Assembly: GCA_041655755.1 (NCBI GenBank) | Contig: JBBAEY010000016.1 | Span: 1 to 30,220, forward strand | Source: JAAYFT01 sp041655755 | Lineage (GTDB): Bacteria; Bacillota; Clostridia; Tissierellales; Tissierellaceae | Reading direction: 5' to 3' | Length of the DNA: 30,220 nt | Shown here: piece after piece, positions 1 to 7,810 of the stretch | Numbering within the stretch: position 1 is the first letter of the stretch | How the letters are laid out: each line of letters begins with the position of its first letter | Position numbers and translations under genes: made by a program | The notes under the pieces: model-generated | What the model was told of the DNA's origin: nothing | The model's database searches: none | The model's input: only the letters and a program-made list of their open reading frames with translations

Positions 1-25
1 CCATTTCCATTAGGGGGTGTAGTAT

Positions 26-871
26 GTGGAAATGATATTAATAGGTTTAATTACCACCTTGGTTGCAGGCGGGCTCTTTGCAGGCGGAATGATAGGGGGC
101 TATAATGTTTACACAAATCTAGGGTCAATGAACATGATATTCTTTGTAGAAAAGGAATTTATCAACATGTCGATTCCAGGCTTAGAACTTTTATTTTCTA
201 TATTTTTGGGCTATGGAATTAGCTTGATTATATTGAAATTCCTAAAGAAAGGATTGGACATCTATATTTTAGAGGTAGAGGGAGATGCAGACATGGACCC
301 TATAGTCTTTTTAACAAGCTTCTTTAGGGCATTGGCCGTGGCTATAGGATTTTCAGTAATTTATGAATGGATTGTTGAAGTATTTAACCAGGCCCTATCT
401 TCTACATTTACGGCTATAGGATTACAGACAGGCTTGGATGCCAGTAGCCTAGCCCCAGACTTTGGGACCTCCCTTTGGAATGCAGGTTTATTTTTAATAT
501 TTTTTATAATATTTATGTATCTGCAGCTGAAATTTCTTGGGATAGGGTTAGAACTTTTCATTTTAAGGGTTGGCCTACCATTAGCTGCCAGTGGCCTAAT
601 GGATGCAGATAAGGGGGTGTTTAGAACCTATATACAGAAGTTTATCCAAACCTTTTTCACGGTACTAATACAATCTGTCTTAGCTAGACTTGGTCTAGCC
701 CTAGCCATAAATGGGAATATTTTCTGGGGAATTGCAACCCTTAGGTTGGCCATAAAGACTCCAAGGTTCCTGCAGGAGTTTTTAATTACTTCCAGTGGAG
801 GTGGTCTAGGTGGGATATATCATTCTGCTAGAATGGTACAGATGGCACGTACAGCATTTAAAGCACATTAG
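26..871 (+). CDS. VirB6/TrbL-like polytopic membrane protein
   Basis: This 281-residue protein is almost entirely hydrophobic. Membrane segments lie near residues 2-25, 50-70, 95-115, 150-175 and 205-235, followed by a short basic tail. Its length, topology and place directly before a PrgI/VirB3-like gene suggest the VirB6/TrbL channel component of a Gram-positive type IV secretion system, which sits in the cytoplasmic membrane. The GTG at 26 follows a GGGGG ribosome site at 13-17 with 8 bases between. An ATG at 24 is in a frame that stops at once. No catalytic motif is visible, so the family call rests on topology and context. It could also be a general membrane protein of the transfer operon. 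An upstream gene may end at the TAG at 11-13. Confidence 0.6.
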   Translation: MEMILIGLITTLVAGGLFAGGMIGGYNVYTNLGSMNMIFFVEKEFINMSIPGLELLFSIFLGYGISLIILKFLKKGLDIYILEVEGDADMDPIVFLTSFFRALAVAIGFSVIYEWIVEVFNQALSSTFTAIGLQTGLDASSLAPDFGTSLWNAGLFLIFFIIFMYLQLKFLGIGLELFILRVGLPLAASGLMDADKGVFRTYIQKFIQTFFTVLIQSVLARLGLALAINGNIFWGIATLRLAIKTPRFLQEFLITSSGGGLGGIYHSARMVQMARTAFKAH

Positions 872-880
872 GAGGATATT

Positions 881-1099
881 ATGTTAGCGATTAACGAGAT
901 GTCACAGGCAATACTCTGGATTATCAGGGCTGGTGTTGGATTTAGGGTAGCCTTGTCTTATTTAAAGATGATATTTGAAGAGGATGGAACTCCCTATCGT
1001 AGAAGAATAAGAAACACGATAATCTTTTATATTTTTGCTGAATCGGCTTTTCAATTAAAAGATTTAGCAGTTACCTATTTTCAATATGGAGGTGGTTAA
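881..1099 (+). CDS. Small two-helix membrane protein, possibly VirB2-like
   Basis: This 72-residue protein has two hydrophobic stretches (about residues 8-30 and 45-68) joined by a basic loop rich in arginine. That layout resembles VirB2/TrbC or Maff2-type small subunits, which sit beside VirB6 and VirB3 genes in conjugation operons. The start is an ATG after the site AGGAGG at 870-875. The stop overlaps the ribosome site of the next gene, which points to translational coupling. There is no cleaved signal peptide of the kind seen in classical VirB2 pilins. The VirB2 assignment is an inference from size, topology and position only. Confidence 0.4.
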   Translation: MLAINEMSQAILWIIRAGVGFRVALSYLKMIFEEDGTPYRRRIRNTIIFYIFAESAFQLKDLAVTYFQYGGG

Positions 1100-1100
1100 T

Positions 1101-1436
1101 ATGGAGGATAAGAAGCAAAATTTATATATTCCCCAAGGCCTTAAGGATAGTAGTGAAATCTTTAATGGTTTTGGAAAAAAAGAGGGACTTAGGGCATTAG
1201 TAGTATTCTTTGCTCTACTTTTGATTAATGTATTTATTTTTCTAATCAAAAGGAATGTATCACTATTTATAATATTCATACTGACATCATTATCTGCCAG
1301 TATTGTAGTGACACAAAAAGACAGTAATAATATTTCTGTATACGATCAAGTAAAATTTATGATTAGATTTAATAGGTCACAGAAATATTATAAGTACAAG
1401 TATTTACCAGAATGGGGGGAAAAGATTGAAGGATAA
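1101..1436 (+). CDS. PrgI/VirB3-like conjugation protein
   Basis: This 111-residue protein has a hydrophilic N-terminus, a tandem hydrophobic hairpin (about residues 30-70) and a basic tyrosine-rich C-terminus. This is the usual layout of PrgI/VirB3 proteins, which anchor the VirB4 ATPase to the membrane complex. I place the start at ATG 1101 rather than ATG 1086, because GGAGGTGG at 1088-1095 is an ideal ribosome site for 1101 and would otherwise lie inside the coding region. The gene overlaps the next one by 11 bases. The VirB4 partner is not adjacent but lies about 18 kb downstream, which is unusual for this gene pair. Confidence 0.6.
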   Translation: MEDKKQNLYIPQGLKDSSEIFNGFGKKEGLRALVVFFALLLINVFIFLIKRNVSLFIIFILTSLSASIVVTQKDSNNISVYDQVKFMIRFNRSQKYYKYKYLPEWGEKIEG

Positions 1437-2595
1437 AGTATTTTTATGCTTGGGCGATTTAGACCCTAAATATAAGAAGATCATTAGCAAATCAAAGATA
1501 AATATCGTTGACTATGAAGATAATATAGATGCAATGGAAGATGTTTTGGAGATTGTAGACATGGACTTTCTAATAATCAATAGGGCCCTCGATGAAACCA
1601 TAGAGGGGAAAACACTAATTAGACTTGCTAGAATTGCAAGGGAAAAGAAAACAAGGGTAATCCTATTGATAAGGGAGATGGAGAGTCCAGAGGAAAAAAA
1701 GCTAGTTACTAAATTAATTGGGGAAGGAGTAACTAGCTTTATTTTATACAGTAATATCAACAGAAAATCCATTGAAAGAGATATTGGGAATTATCCGGAA
1801 GAGTTTGACTTTAGACTTTTTGGTTTTGGGGGAAGTCAAAAGATTAAAACTGTATTTAAAGAGCTTATTGCTGTCTATTCGCCCTTAAGCCAGGGATCAA
1901 CAACCATTGCTACCCACCTAGCCATGGCTTTAGCGAAAACACAAAATTGCAAGGTGTGCCTAGTTGATTTGAACCCCTTTAAACCTAGTTTTAAGAAGAT
2001 ATTTAAGATGGATTTTCAAAATACTATTAGTAATGTATTTGATTCCTTAAACAGGGACAATCTAAGTAATGAGAAGTTGGAAAGTTTTTTAACAACTTAC
2101 AAGGAACAAAGGAACCTGGATCTTCTACCAGGTTTCTATGACATTAATGACTATTACACATTAGCTAGTGAAGATACCTTCCCTAAATATATAGACATGG
2201 TTATAGAAAAATTGAAATTTCTCTACGATTATGTAATCATAGACACCCATTCCTTCTATGATTTGTATACAACAAACCAGGTGTTATTAAAATCTGACAG
2301 GGTTCTGGTGCCCTTATATGGGAATCTATATGACATAAAAGAAGTAAATAGGCATATGGACACATTCAAGAAATATGGGGACTTTGATACCAGAAAGTTT
2401 TCATTCGTAATAAACAGATATTCAGGTGAGGATTTAACTTTTATTGAAATGGAAGCAAATTTAAGGGGCGAAATCGCCGGATATATATCTGAAGATAAGG
2501 CATATTCAAGAGGTAATGCCTTTATCAATAAGAGACTCATGAGGGAATATCTGCCTATAATCCGACACTTTGGTATAAACGGGGTGATTAAGTGA
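1426..2595 (+). CDS. TadZ/CpaE-like pilus localisation protein, degenerate ATPase
   Basis: This 389-residue protein combines a receiver-like alpha/beta domain (about residues 1-120) with a ParA/MinD-type domain (about 145-389). In Tad systems CpaE/TadZ binds the membrane and places the secretion ATPase at its site of action. The P-loop region at about 150-160 reads SPLSQGSTTIA, where active family members have a KGG-x-GKTT motif. Both the signature lysine and the P-loop lysine are missing, so nucleotide hydrolysis is doubtful. Later ParA-like elements such as VIIDTH are kept. Translation starts at a TTG after GGGGGGA, overlapping the previous gene. The next gene, the CpaF ATPase, overlaps its stop by four bases, as expected for interacting partners. 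Confidence 0.75.
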   Translation: MKDKVFLCLGDLDPKYKKIISKSKINIVDYEDNIDAMEDVLEIVDMDFLIINRALDETIEGKTLIRLARIAREKKTRVILLIREMESPEEKKLVTKLIGEGVTSFILYSNINRKSIERDIGNYPEEFDFRLFGFGGSQKIKTVFKELIAVYSPLSQGSTTIATHLAMALAKTQNCKVCLVDLNPFKPSFKKIFKMDFQNTISNVFDSLNRDNLSNEKLESFLTTYKEQRNLDLLPGFYDINDYYTLASEDTFPKYIDMVIEKLKFLYDYVIIDTHSFYDLYTTNQVLLKSDRVLVPLYGNLYDIKEVNRHMDTFKKYGDFDTRKFSFVINRYSGEDLTFIEMEANLRGEIAGYISEDKAYSRGNAFINKRLMREYLPIIRHFGINGVIK

Positions 2596-3944
2596 TTATA
2601 AATAGGTTAGAAATTAGATCAAAGCATAAAGATAGGGCACTTGAAGAGCAAGAAATCATTTCTATATATGATATCATATCTAGAATTGCTGATGAGGTAG
2701 TAAAGGATTACAGGAATTTAATAGCCGATATAACCCTTTCTAAATCCCCTAAATCTGCCCTAGAAAGTGTAATTTTAAAAATTATCAATGATAAAAACTA
2801 CAAGGTAGCTGAAAAGAATAGGGAGCAGCTTATTAAGGAAGTCATGGACCACATATTGGGATATGGCATCATGCAAAAATATATTGATATGCCAGACTTT
2901 AACAACGCCTACATCAATGGGCCTGATAATGTATGGATAAAGCGTGATAATAAAATGGAGAAGGTTGAAGCTGATTTCGGGTCCAATAAAAATCTTTTAG
3001 ACTATATTTACACAACAATTCAGGCGAACTTAAAGGGTGAGATAAATGAGAATAAAGCCCTGGTTAAATTTGAAGACAAGGAAAATAAATTGAGGATTAT
3101 ATGCGGTATATCACCAATCACCACTATCAGCCCCACTGTAGTTATTAGAAAACATAGAGATGATAGCTATAGCCTAAATGACCTGGTAGATATAGGTATG
3201 TTGAGTAGTAAACAGGCCCTAGATCTTGTTAGATATGCCCGGGCAGGAGCAAATATTATGTTCGTAGGTAAGGGTGGTGCTGGGAAGACAACTCTTATGA
3301 GAGCTGTTTTAGAGGAGCTACCTAAGGAGACTAGGGTGCTTGTCATGGAAGAACACCCAGAGCTATTTCTTAGACACCCTAATGCAGTGCACACTCTCGT
3401 TAAGAGGAATGAGCTAGGGGAAGTTTACGGGATAAGAGAATTATCAGATATGGGCCTATTAATGTCTATAGATGTATATGTATATGGAGAAATCAGGGAA
3501 GGAGAAGCAATGACATTTTTCAATGGTGCCTTTGCAGGCAATCAAACCTTTAACACTGCCCATGCAGGATCAGCTAAGAAGGCTTTAAGGAAGATGATGA
3601 TAAATATGAAGATGTCAGGTACTAACCTATCTGATGATGTCCTCCTTGAAATCTTATATGAAAGCGTAAATATAATAGTTTATCTTGACAGTTTTACAGT
3701 GGCAGAAATTGTGGAGATAGTATCGGAAGTGGATAATAAGTATAATTACCTATGGGATTTTGATATTGGCCGTAGAGAAACCACCTTCATAGAGGGAAAA
3801 CCAAAACAGCTAGGACGTTTAAAGTCAGAGGATATGATTACAAAGTTAGAACAAAGCAATCTCTTAAGGGTAGGTGATATAGATGGTATGGCAGATAAGC
3901 ATAGGCTTTCTAATATTCCTAGGGTCATTTCTACTAATCCTTAA
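2592..3944 (+). CDS. TadA/CpaF-family secretion ATPase (VirB11 superfamily)
   Basis: This 450-residue cytoplasmic ATPase should power assembly of the Tad/Flp pilus and is also homologous to VirB11 of type IV secretion. A helical N-terminal domain (about 1-170) leads to the ATPase core. The Walker A motif GKGGAGKTT lies at about 226-234. A Walker B-like GEIREGEA segment sits near 300, and the TAHAGS histidine box near 320. All key elements look intact and the length is normal for CpaF. It starts at a GTG that overlaps the TGA of the TadZ gene (GTGA), with GGGGTG upstream. The TadB-like gene begins inside its 3' end. Since no other VirB11 is seen, this ATPase might serve both pilus and transfer functions, which is an inference. 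Confidence 0.9.
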   Translation: MIINRLEIRSKHKDRALEEQEIISIYDIISRIADEVVKDYRNLIADITLSKSPKSALESVILKIINDKNYKVAEKNREQLIKEVMDHILGYGIMQKYIDMPDFNNAYINGPDNVWIKRDNKMEKVEADFGSNKNLLDYIYTTIQANLKGEINENKALVKFEDKENKLRIICGISPITTISPTVVIRKHRDDSYSLNDLVDIGMLSSKQALDLVRYARAGANIMFVGKGGAGKTTLMRAVLEELPKETRVLVMEEHPELFLRHPNAVHTLVKRNELGEVYGIRELSDMGLLMSIDVYVYGEIREGEAMTFFNGAFAGNQTFNTAHAGSAKKALRKMMINMKMSGTNLSDDVLLEILYESVNIIVYLDSFTVAEIVEIVSEVDNKYNYLWDFDIGRRETTFIEGKPKQLGRLKSEDMITKLEQSNLLRVGDIDGMADKHRLSNIPRVISTNP

Positions 3945-4377
3945 TCTTAATTCAGCCCATATACTCCAGCAAATTAGGCTATTGAAAAGAAGGGTCAAGA
4001 GGAGGAAAAACATGGTTCCTAGCCTTGCCTTATCCTCTAAGTTAAACTATGTTGAAAGACTTATACAAAGGTCCAATATTAGGGTATTTTTGCCATATTC
4101 TGTTGGGGGTCATCTATTCATTTGTCTTTTGTTTTTCCTTCTAGGTTTCCTATCAATAAGTCACTACATGAATATTATTGTGGCCATAATTTTTGGTATT
4201 GGCCTATCTATATTGCCCTTTTTAATATTAAGGATAATAACAGATGTAATTTCTTATAGGATAAAGAGAATGGCCGTTGATTTTTTAATAATATTCAAAA
4301 ACTTTTTGATAGCGGGAAAGGTTACAGATATATTCGAGGCCTTTAAAAAACTGCCGGATATGTGTCAGAACCTTTAA
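3883..4377 (+). CDS. TadB-like pilus platform protein, N-terminal part (frameshifted gene)
   Basis: This frame of 164 residues starts with a membrane anchor (about 3-25), a basic stretch rich in KRRVKRRK, and a pair of membrane helices (about 78-120). It ends in the beginning of a cytoplasmic T2SSF-like domain. The reading frame fails just after TTTAAAAAAC at 4342-4351 and stops at 4375-4377. The missing remainder is found in the minus-one frame from about 4350 to 4790. One more A in the six-A run would join both parts into a single protein of about 300 residues, the normal TadB size. TadB forms the inner-membrane platform with TadC. The start ATG lies 62 bases inside the cpaF-like gene, after an AGGTGAT site. 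Confidence 0.7.
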   Translation: MVWQISIGFLIFLGSFLLILNLNSAHILQQIRLLKRRVKRRKNMVPSLALSSKLNYVERLIQRSNIRVFLPYSVGGHLFICLLFFLLGFLSISHYMNIIVAIIFGIGLSILPFLILRIITDVISYRIKRMAVDFLIIFKNFLIAGKVTDIFEAFKKLPDMCQNL

Positions 4378-4790
4378 AGACCTATATTAATATCCTAGTT
4401 TTTGAGCATGAACATAAGGTAAACCCTATCCAATGTCTAGAAAACTTTAAAAGCAATATAGAGGTATCTGAATTAAAAATATTTATAGAAAATCTTAAAA
4501 TATCATATATACATGGAGGGGATATAGTTGGGCTAGTAGATGCTTTCATTGAGGAAATATCTGAACAAAATGATGATGAGGATGAGGAAAGTACAGAAGA
4601 TGCAATCTTAAACATTGGTTTATATATACTTCTGTTGGTAAATTTTGTGGTAATTTATTTTTTAATAAATTCAAGCTATAGGAAATCAATATTAGAGCCA
4701 GTCTGGGGGCAAGCTATATTTGCCTTAGATATTATTATTTCTATATATATAGTTGTTCAATCCATGCTCAAACTTCAAGGGGGTGAATAA
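4362..4790 (+). CDS. TadB-like pilus platform protein, C-terminal part (frameshifted gene)
   Basis: This frame supplies the rest of the TadB-like T2SSF domain, beginning with GYVSEPLKTY when read from 4356. It then has an acidic loop (EQNDDEDEE) and two C-terminal membrane helices. The GTG at 4362 has no good ribosome site, so independent translation looks unlikely. More likely it is the 3' half of the gene that starts at 3883, either broken by a one-base deletion in a six-A run, miscalled in the assembly, or rescued by slippage. The frame is conserved and lacks internal stops, which suggests the break is recent or artificial. The stop is followed at once by the TadC-like gene. Confidence 0.65.
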   Translation: MSEPLKTYINILVFEHEHKVNPIQCLENFKSNIEVSELKIFIENLKISYIHGGDIVGLVDAFIEEISEQNDDEDEESTEDAILNIGLYILLLVNFVVIYFLINSSYRKSILEPVWGQAIFALDIIISIYIVVQSMLKLQGGE

Positions 4791-5604
4791 TATTTATCCA
4801 TTAGAAATATTGGCTACTACACTAATATGGCTAAGCTTAGTTTTAGTGTTTTTTTATTTTAAGACTAGGAACAAGGAAGGGCCTCCTAGGCCAAGATATT
4901 ACAAATCTAGGAGCTTTAAATTAGCTGAGAACCAAGGCTGGTATAAGTCTTTGGACAAGTACCTAAGGGAATCGGGTTACTTTTTTATTCCTGAAACCTA
5001 TATATTTATTCATATATTAGTGCTTGGATTGATTGTATTTGGAGTATTTAAAATTGGATTTCACCAGGTAACTAGGAGTCTGTTGCCTATTTTAACTACT
5101 ATTTTAATCTTAATTAATCTGCTTATAAATAAAAGAGTCAAAGACAGAAAGAATAGGATTAGGCTTGAGCTGACAAATATCCAGGATGTCATGTATTTTC
5201 AAAATAAAATAGGGACGTCTCAAGATGTGGTCCTTACCTATGCATCAAAAATAGCAAAGCCACCACTAAAAGAGTCATTGGAATATTTAGCCACTGCCCC
5301 TAAGGTAAAGAAGTCGATTGAAAAAGCCTTAGAGGACCTTAGGGATATATCTGATGTAGTGGAACTCCAGTCCTTTTCCTTCATACTCCAGCAAAGACAA
5401 GAGACTGGTTCAGTAGTGGAAAATCACAAGGCACAAGCACAAATGATGAAGCGAAATAAAAGACTTAGAAGAAAGATTAATAGGCAATATAAGCGGACAA
5501 AGCTAATTATATCGTCATTTTTATTATTTGCCTGTTATGCCCTATTGCTTACTATCCCTTTAGTTATGGAAATGATGAGAGGTTTAGATTTGATGTTCAG
5601 GTAA
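4783..5604 (+). CDS. TadC-like pilus platform protein
   Basis: This protein of roughly 270 residues has an N-terminal membrane anchor, a cytoplasmic helix-rich stretch, a central hydrophobic pair, a T2SSF-type cytoplasmic domain and two helices at the C-terminus. This matches TadC, which pairs with TadB as the membrane platform turned by the CpaF ATPase. The start is uncertain. AAGGGGGTG at 4777-4785 points to a non-standard ATT at 4792, directly after the preceding stop. The alternatives are GTG 4783 and TTG 4753, neither with a well-spaced ribosome site. The C-terminal part holds a strongly basic run (MKRNKRLRRK) before the last helices. It lies in line with the other Tad genes. Confidence 0.75.
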   Translation: MNNIYPLEILATTLIWLSLVLVFFYFKTRNKEGPPRPRYYKSRSFKLAENQGWYKSLDKYLRESGYFFIPETYIFIHILVLGLIVFGVFKIGFHQVTRSLLPILTTILILINLLINKRVKDRKNRIRLELTNIQDVMYFQNKIGTSQDVVLTYASKIAKPPLKESLEYLATAPKVKKSIEKALEDLRDISDVVELQSFSFILQQRQETGSVVENHKAQAQMMKRNKRLRRKINRQYKRTKLIISSFLLFACYALLLTIPLVMEMMRGLDLMFR

Positions 5605-5640
5605 AACAATAATTAAAATAAAAATCAGGAGGTAAAGTTT

Positions 5641-5850
5641 ATGAGAAAGATTTTAAATTTAAGGGAAAAGGTATTTGGAGGTCTTAAGTTCAGGAGGGGA
5701 AATGCGATTCTAGCTTCCATAGTGGTTTCAGCTATTATACTTATAGCCCTAGTTCTCTTAAATACACCCATTAAGACCTTTATAAATGATATGTGGCTAG
5801 GCTTTTCAAATTTTGTAGATGGCAAATTAACCACCTTGTTCGGATCATAA
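5641..5850 (+). CDS. Flp-like major pilin candidate
   Basis: This 69-residue protein has a 20-residue basic leader ending in RRG, followed by a hydrophobic helix of about 25 residues and a short C-terminal tail. This is the plan of Flp/class III prepilins, where a prepilin peptidase cuts after glycine (here Gly20, before Asn21). The glutamate usually found at position 5 of the mature Flp pilin is absent; the mature N-terminus reads NAILAS. The gene has an AGGAGG site and follows TadC directly, the expected place for a pilin. No prepilin peptidase gene is visible in the window, so processing would need one from elsewhere. It could instead be a pseudopilin. Confidence 0.65.
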   Translation: MRKILNLREKVFGGLKFRRGNAILASIVVSAIILIALVLLNTPIKTFINDMWLGFSNFVDGKLTTLFGS

Positions 5851-5869
5851 ATATAACGGGGGTGAAAAT

Positions 5870-6250
5870 ATGTCACCAGGCAACTTAGTTATACTGGCCT
5901 TAGTAGTAGTGTTTTTATTTATGTTTGTGGTAGGGAGTACGGAGTATTCCCTGCCATTTTTTCAAAGATTAAAGTTTGATAATGTTTGCAATAAGTATTT
6001 AGCTATAATTCAAGCCAATGGGGGGCTAAGTCAAGAGCATAAGAATGAATTGACATTAGAATTAGAAGAGATTGGCTTTACCGATGTATCAATATCTGCA
6101 CCCACTAAACTTGAGTGGAATACAGAGGCTATTCTAAGAGTAGAAGCAAGTTATAAGTTTAAGGCTATGAAGGCTTATTTATTCAGAGAAGAAAAGACTC
6201 TGCAAGCTGTGTATGAAAACAAGACCAGGGTAATGACCTTAGAAAGATAG
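5870..6250 (+). CDS. TadE-like minor pilin or membrane-anchored pilus protein
   Basis: This 126-residue protein has a single N-terminal membrane helix (about 5-23) and a small extracytoplasmic alpha/beta domain. The arrangement and position between the pilin and the CpaB-like gene fit TadE/TadF-type minor pilins. I do not recognise a precise family. The ATG follows the site GGGGGTG at 5858-5864. The next gene starts 12 bases after its stop and encodes a protein with the same anchor-plus-domain plan, so the two may act as a pair. Confidence 0.5.
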   Translation: MSPGNLVILALVVVFLFMFVVGSTEYSLPFFQRLKFDNVCNKYLAIIQANGGLSQEHKNELTLELEEIGFTDVSISAPTKLEWNTEAILRVEASYKFKAMKAYLFREEKTLQAVYENKTRVMTLER

Positions 6251-6261
6251 GGAGGGATTTA

Positions 6262-6768
6262 ATGGGAAAATCATGGGTGTATATTGGTTTTGCAACAATA
6301 ATGACACTTATAATAATTATACTTTCTATTTTTCTAATGGAAATAAGCACAATCATTACCCTAGGCAACAGGGTAGAAAACTCCCTAATTGGTGCAGGTT
6401 GGGCAGGTTTTTCCACGGTTGATTTAGATGAAATAGGGGAAAGGAAAAATATAGATAATGCAGAAATAAGAGAAATATACTTAGATAAAGCCAAGGCAAA
6501 TCTATTGGTGAAACAGTATATAAGGCAAAATCTTAAGTTAGACACTAGCTATAGACCAACTAATGATAGCTATATAGTTAGTAGGGATAAGCCAGTAGTC
6601 ATAGACGAGATAAGGATATTTAACCCTGATGAATTGCCTATCATCGATGGTAAAACTAACATTACAAGGACTACTATAAAAATAGCAGTAGAGATACCAA
6701 TGGATATAAAGGGCCTAGGATTTAGGTATGCTAAAAAAACTGTTTATGTAGATATAGATACATTCTAG
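6262..6768 (+). CDS. TadF/TadG-like membrane-anchored pilus protein
   Basis: This 168-residue protein has one N-terminal membrane helix (about 7-30) and an extracellular domain rich in beta-strands, with no visible catalytic motif. Topology and location suggest a second minor pilin or assembly protein of the Tad apparatus. The residues after the helix (EISTIITLGNRVENSL) form an amphipathic helix typical of pilin-like proteins. A GGGAGGG site precedes the ATG. Only 10 bases separate its stop from the CpaB-like gene. The exact family is not recognised. Confidence 0.45.
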   Translation: MGKSWVYIGFATIMTLIIIILSIFLMEISTIITLGNRVENSLIGAGWAGFSTVDLDEIGERKNIDNAEIREIYLDKAKANLLVKQYIRQNLKLDTSYRPTNDSYIVSRDKPVVIDEIRIFNPDELPIIDGKTNITRTTIKIAVEIPMDIKGLGFRYAKKTVYVDIDTF

Positions 6769-6778
6769 GAGGGATAAA

Positions 6779-7492
6779 TTGAAAGTAAAGATAAATAGAA
6801 GACTTTTGCAAATAGGTATTGGGGCCTTAGTTGTTGCCATAATCCTCACCTATTTTATTTTTAGCCAAATGAAAAAAGCAGCACAACCAGAGCCAACGGA
6901 AAGCATAGCATACTTTGCAGATTATCTGCCAGTTGGAATAATATTAAAGGAATCTGATATAAAGATGAAAGAAACCCCCAAATCCATGATACCTGCGGAT
7001 GCAGTTAGAAATAAAAGAGATCTAGTAGGTCGTGAAATAGTAGCCGCTGCTACTAAAGACGACTTTGCTTTATATCCTAAGACTACAGAGAGGGGCGAAG
7101 TAAATAAGGACATTGAAAATATGTGGGAAATAGGAATTGAGGTAAAAGAAATCTCAGATTTTTTAGGGTCCCAAATCAGGCTAGATGAATACGCCCTACT
7201 CTTTGCAAACCCTATAAGCAACCAAAAATATCCTATCAACAAGGTAAGGGTAACAGGTCTAGTAGACAGTACTGGCAGGATAATTCATCCAGGCAGTGAT
7301 GGCCTCCCAAAAACAGTTTTGATAGCTGTAGAATCAGAGGAAGAAATGGAGGATATAGCAAGTTATAAGATGAAAGGCCTCTTTGAGTTAGTAAGACCAC
7401 CAAAGGATTGGGAATTTGTGTGGGAACCAATGAGACATGAGGACATAGATTATGAAGGCCTTGGGGATATAGAGGAAGGGGAGCCTTATTAG
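6779..7492 (+). CDS. CpaB/RcpC-like SAF-domain pilus assembly protein
   Basis: This 237-residue protein begins with a membrane anchor (about 9-29). A SAF/CpaB-like domain follows (about 44-110), including the segment ADYLPVGIILKESDIKM and a downstream VGREIVAAA motif characteristic of the fold. CpaB/RcpC proteins help assemble Flp pili at the outer face of the membrane. The C-terminus is very acidic (ending EDIDYEGLGDIEEGE). It begins at a TTG after the site AGGAGGGA. It is the last gene of the compact 26-7492 operon and is followed by a 90-base gap. Without an outer membrane it would act in the cell wall zone, which is an inference. Confidence 0.7.
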   Translation: MKVKINRRLLQIGIGALVVAIILTYFIFSQMKKAAQPEPTESIAYFADYLPVGIILKESDIKMKETPKSMIPADAVRNKRDLVGREIVAAATKDDFALYPKTTERGEVNKDIENMWEIGIEVKEISDFLGSQIRLDEYALLFANPISNQKYPINKVRVTGLVDSTGRIIHPGSDGLPKTVLIAVESEEEMEDIASYKMKGLFELVRPPKDWEFVWEPMRHEDIDYEGLGDIEEGEPY

Positions 7493-7588
7493 TATGAAAA
7501 CCTAAATTATTTTGGCCCTCTAAATAGATGCAAAGTTTGTTAAAATTGTATATAATAATAGATATATAATTTGTTTAGGGGGATGAAT

Positions 7589-7732
7589 ATGGTAGAGGAT
7601 TTATTGTTAATATCAAAAGACTTACTGTACTCACTAAGCATAATAGACTTTTCAGAATCGGAAAAAGAATATGTAACTTCTGTAGTAAAAAAGCTCATAG
7701 AATTATCATTGGCAGAACTTGAAATGAAGTAG
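7589..7732 (+). CDS. Small acidic helical protein, function unknown
   Basis: This ORF encodes 47 residues, MVEDLLLISKDLL at the N-terminus and a leucine- and glutamate-rich amphipathic helix afterwards. I choose ATG 7589 because the run of five G at 7578-7582 is six bases upstream; ATG 7583 would be too close. It is followed by a hairpin with a T-run at 7735-7762, so it could be the end of a transcription unit. I do not recognise a family. It may be a regulator or adaptor produced with the pilus operon. Confidence 0.5.
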   Translation: MVEDLLLISKDLLYSLSIIDFSESEKEYVTSVVKKLIELSLAELEMK

Positions 7733-7734
7733 GA

Positions 7735-7762
7735 AAAGAACTCTAAACTGGGGTTCTTTTTT
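7735..7762 (+). terminator. Rho-independent terminator
   Basis: The stem AAGAAC pairs with GTTCTT around a loop of about 11 bases and leads into a run of six T. It lies directly after the small acidic ORF and before the coiled-coil gene, and probably ends the pilus operon transcript. Confidence 0.7.
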
Positions 7763-7810
7763 ACTTTGGTAATACTAAGTCCAAAATATAGTATAATGGA
7801 GGTGAAATCA

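Noticed and set aside
4345..4350. Classical programmed -1 ribosomal frameshift in tadB
   Set aside because: The zero-frame heptamer is T AAA AAA, so the P-site codon would re-pair on TAA, and no clear stimulatory hairpin follows. A homopolymer indel or transcript slippage fits better.
7535..7570. Promoter before the small acidic ORF
   Set aside because: TATAAT occurs at 7551 and 7565, but no -35 box lies at a suitable distance, so it is probably AT-rich background.
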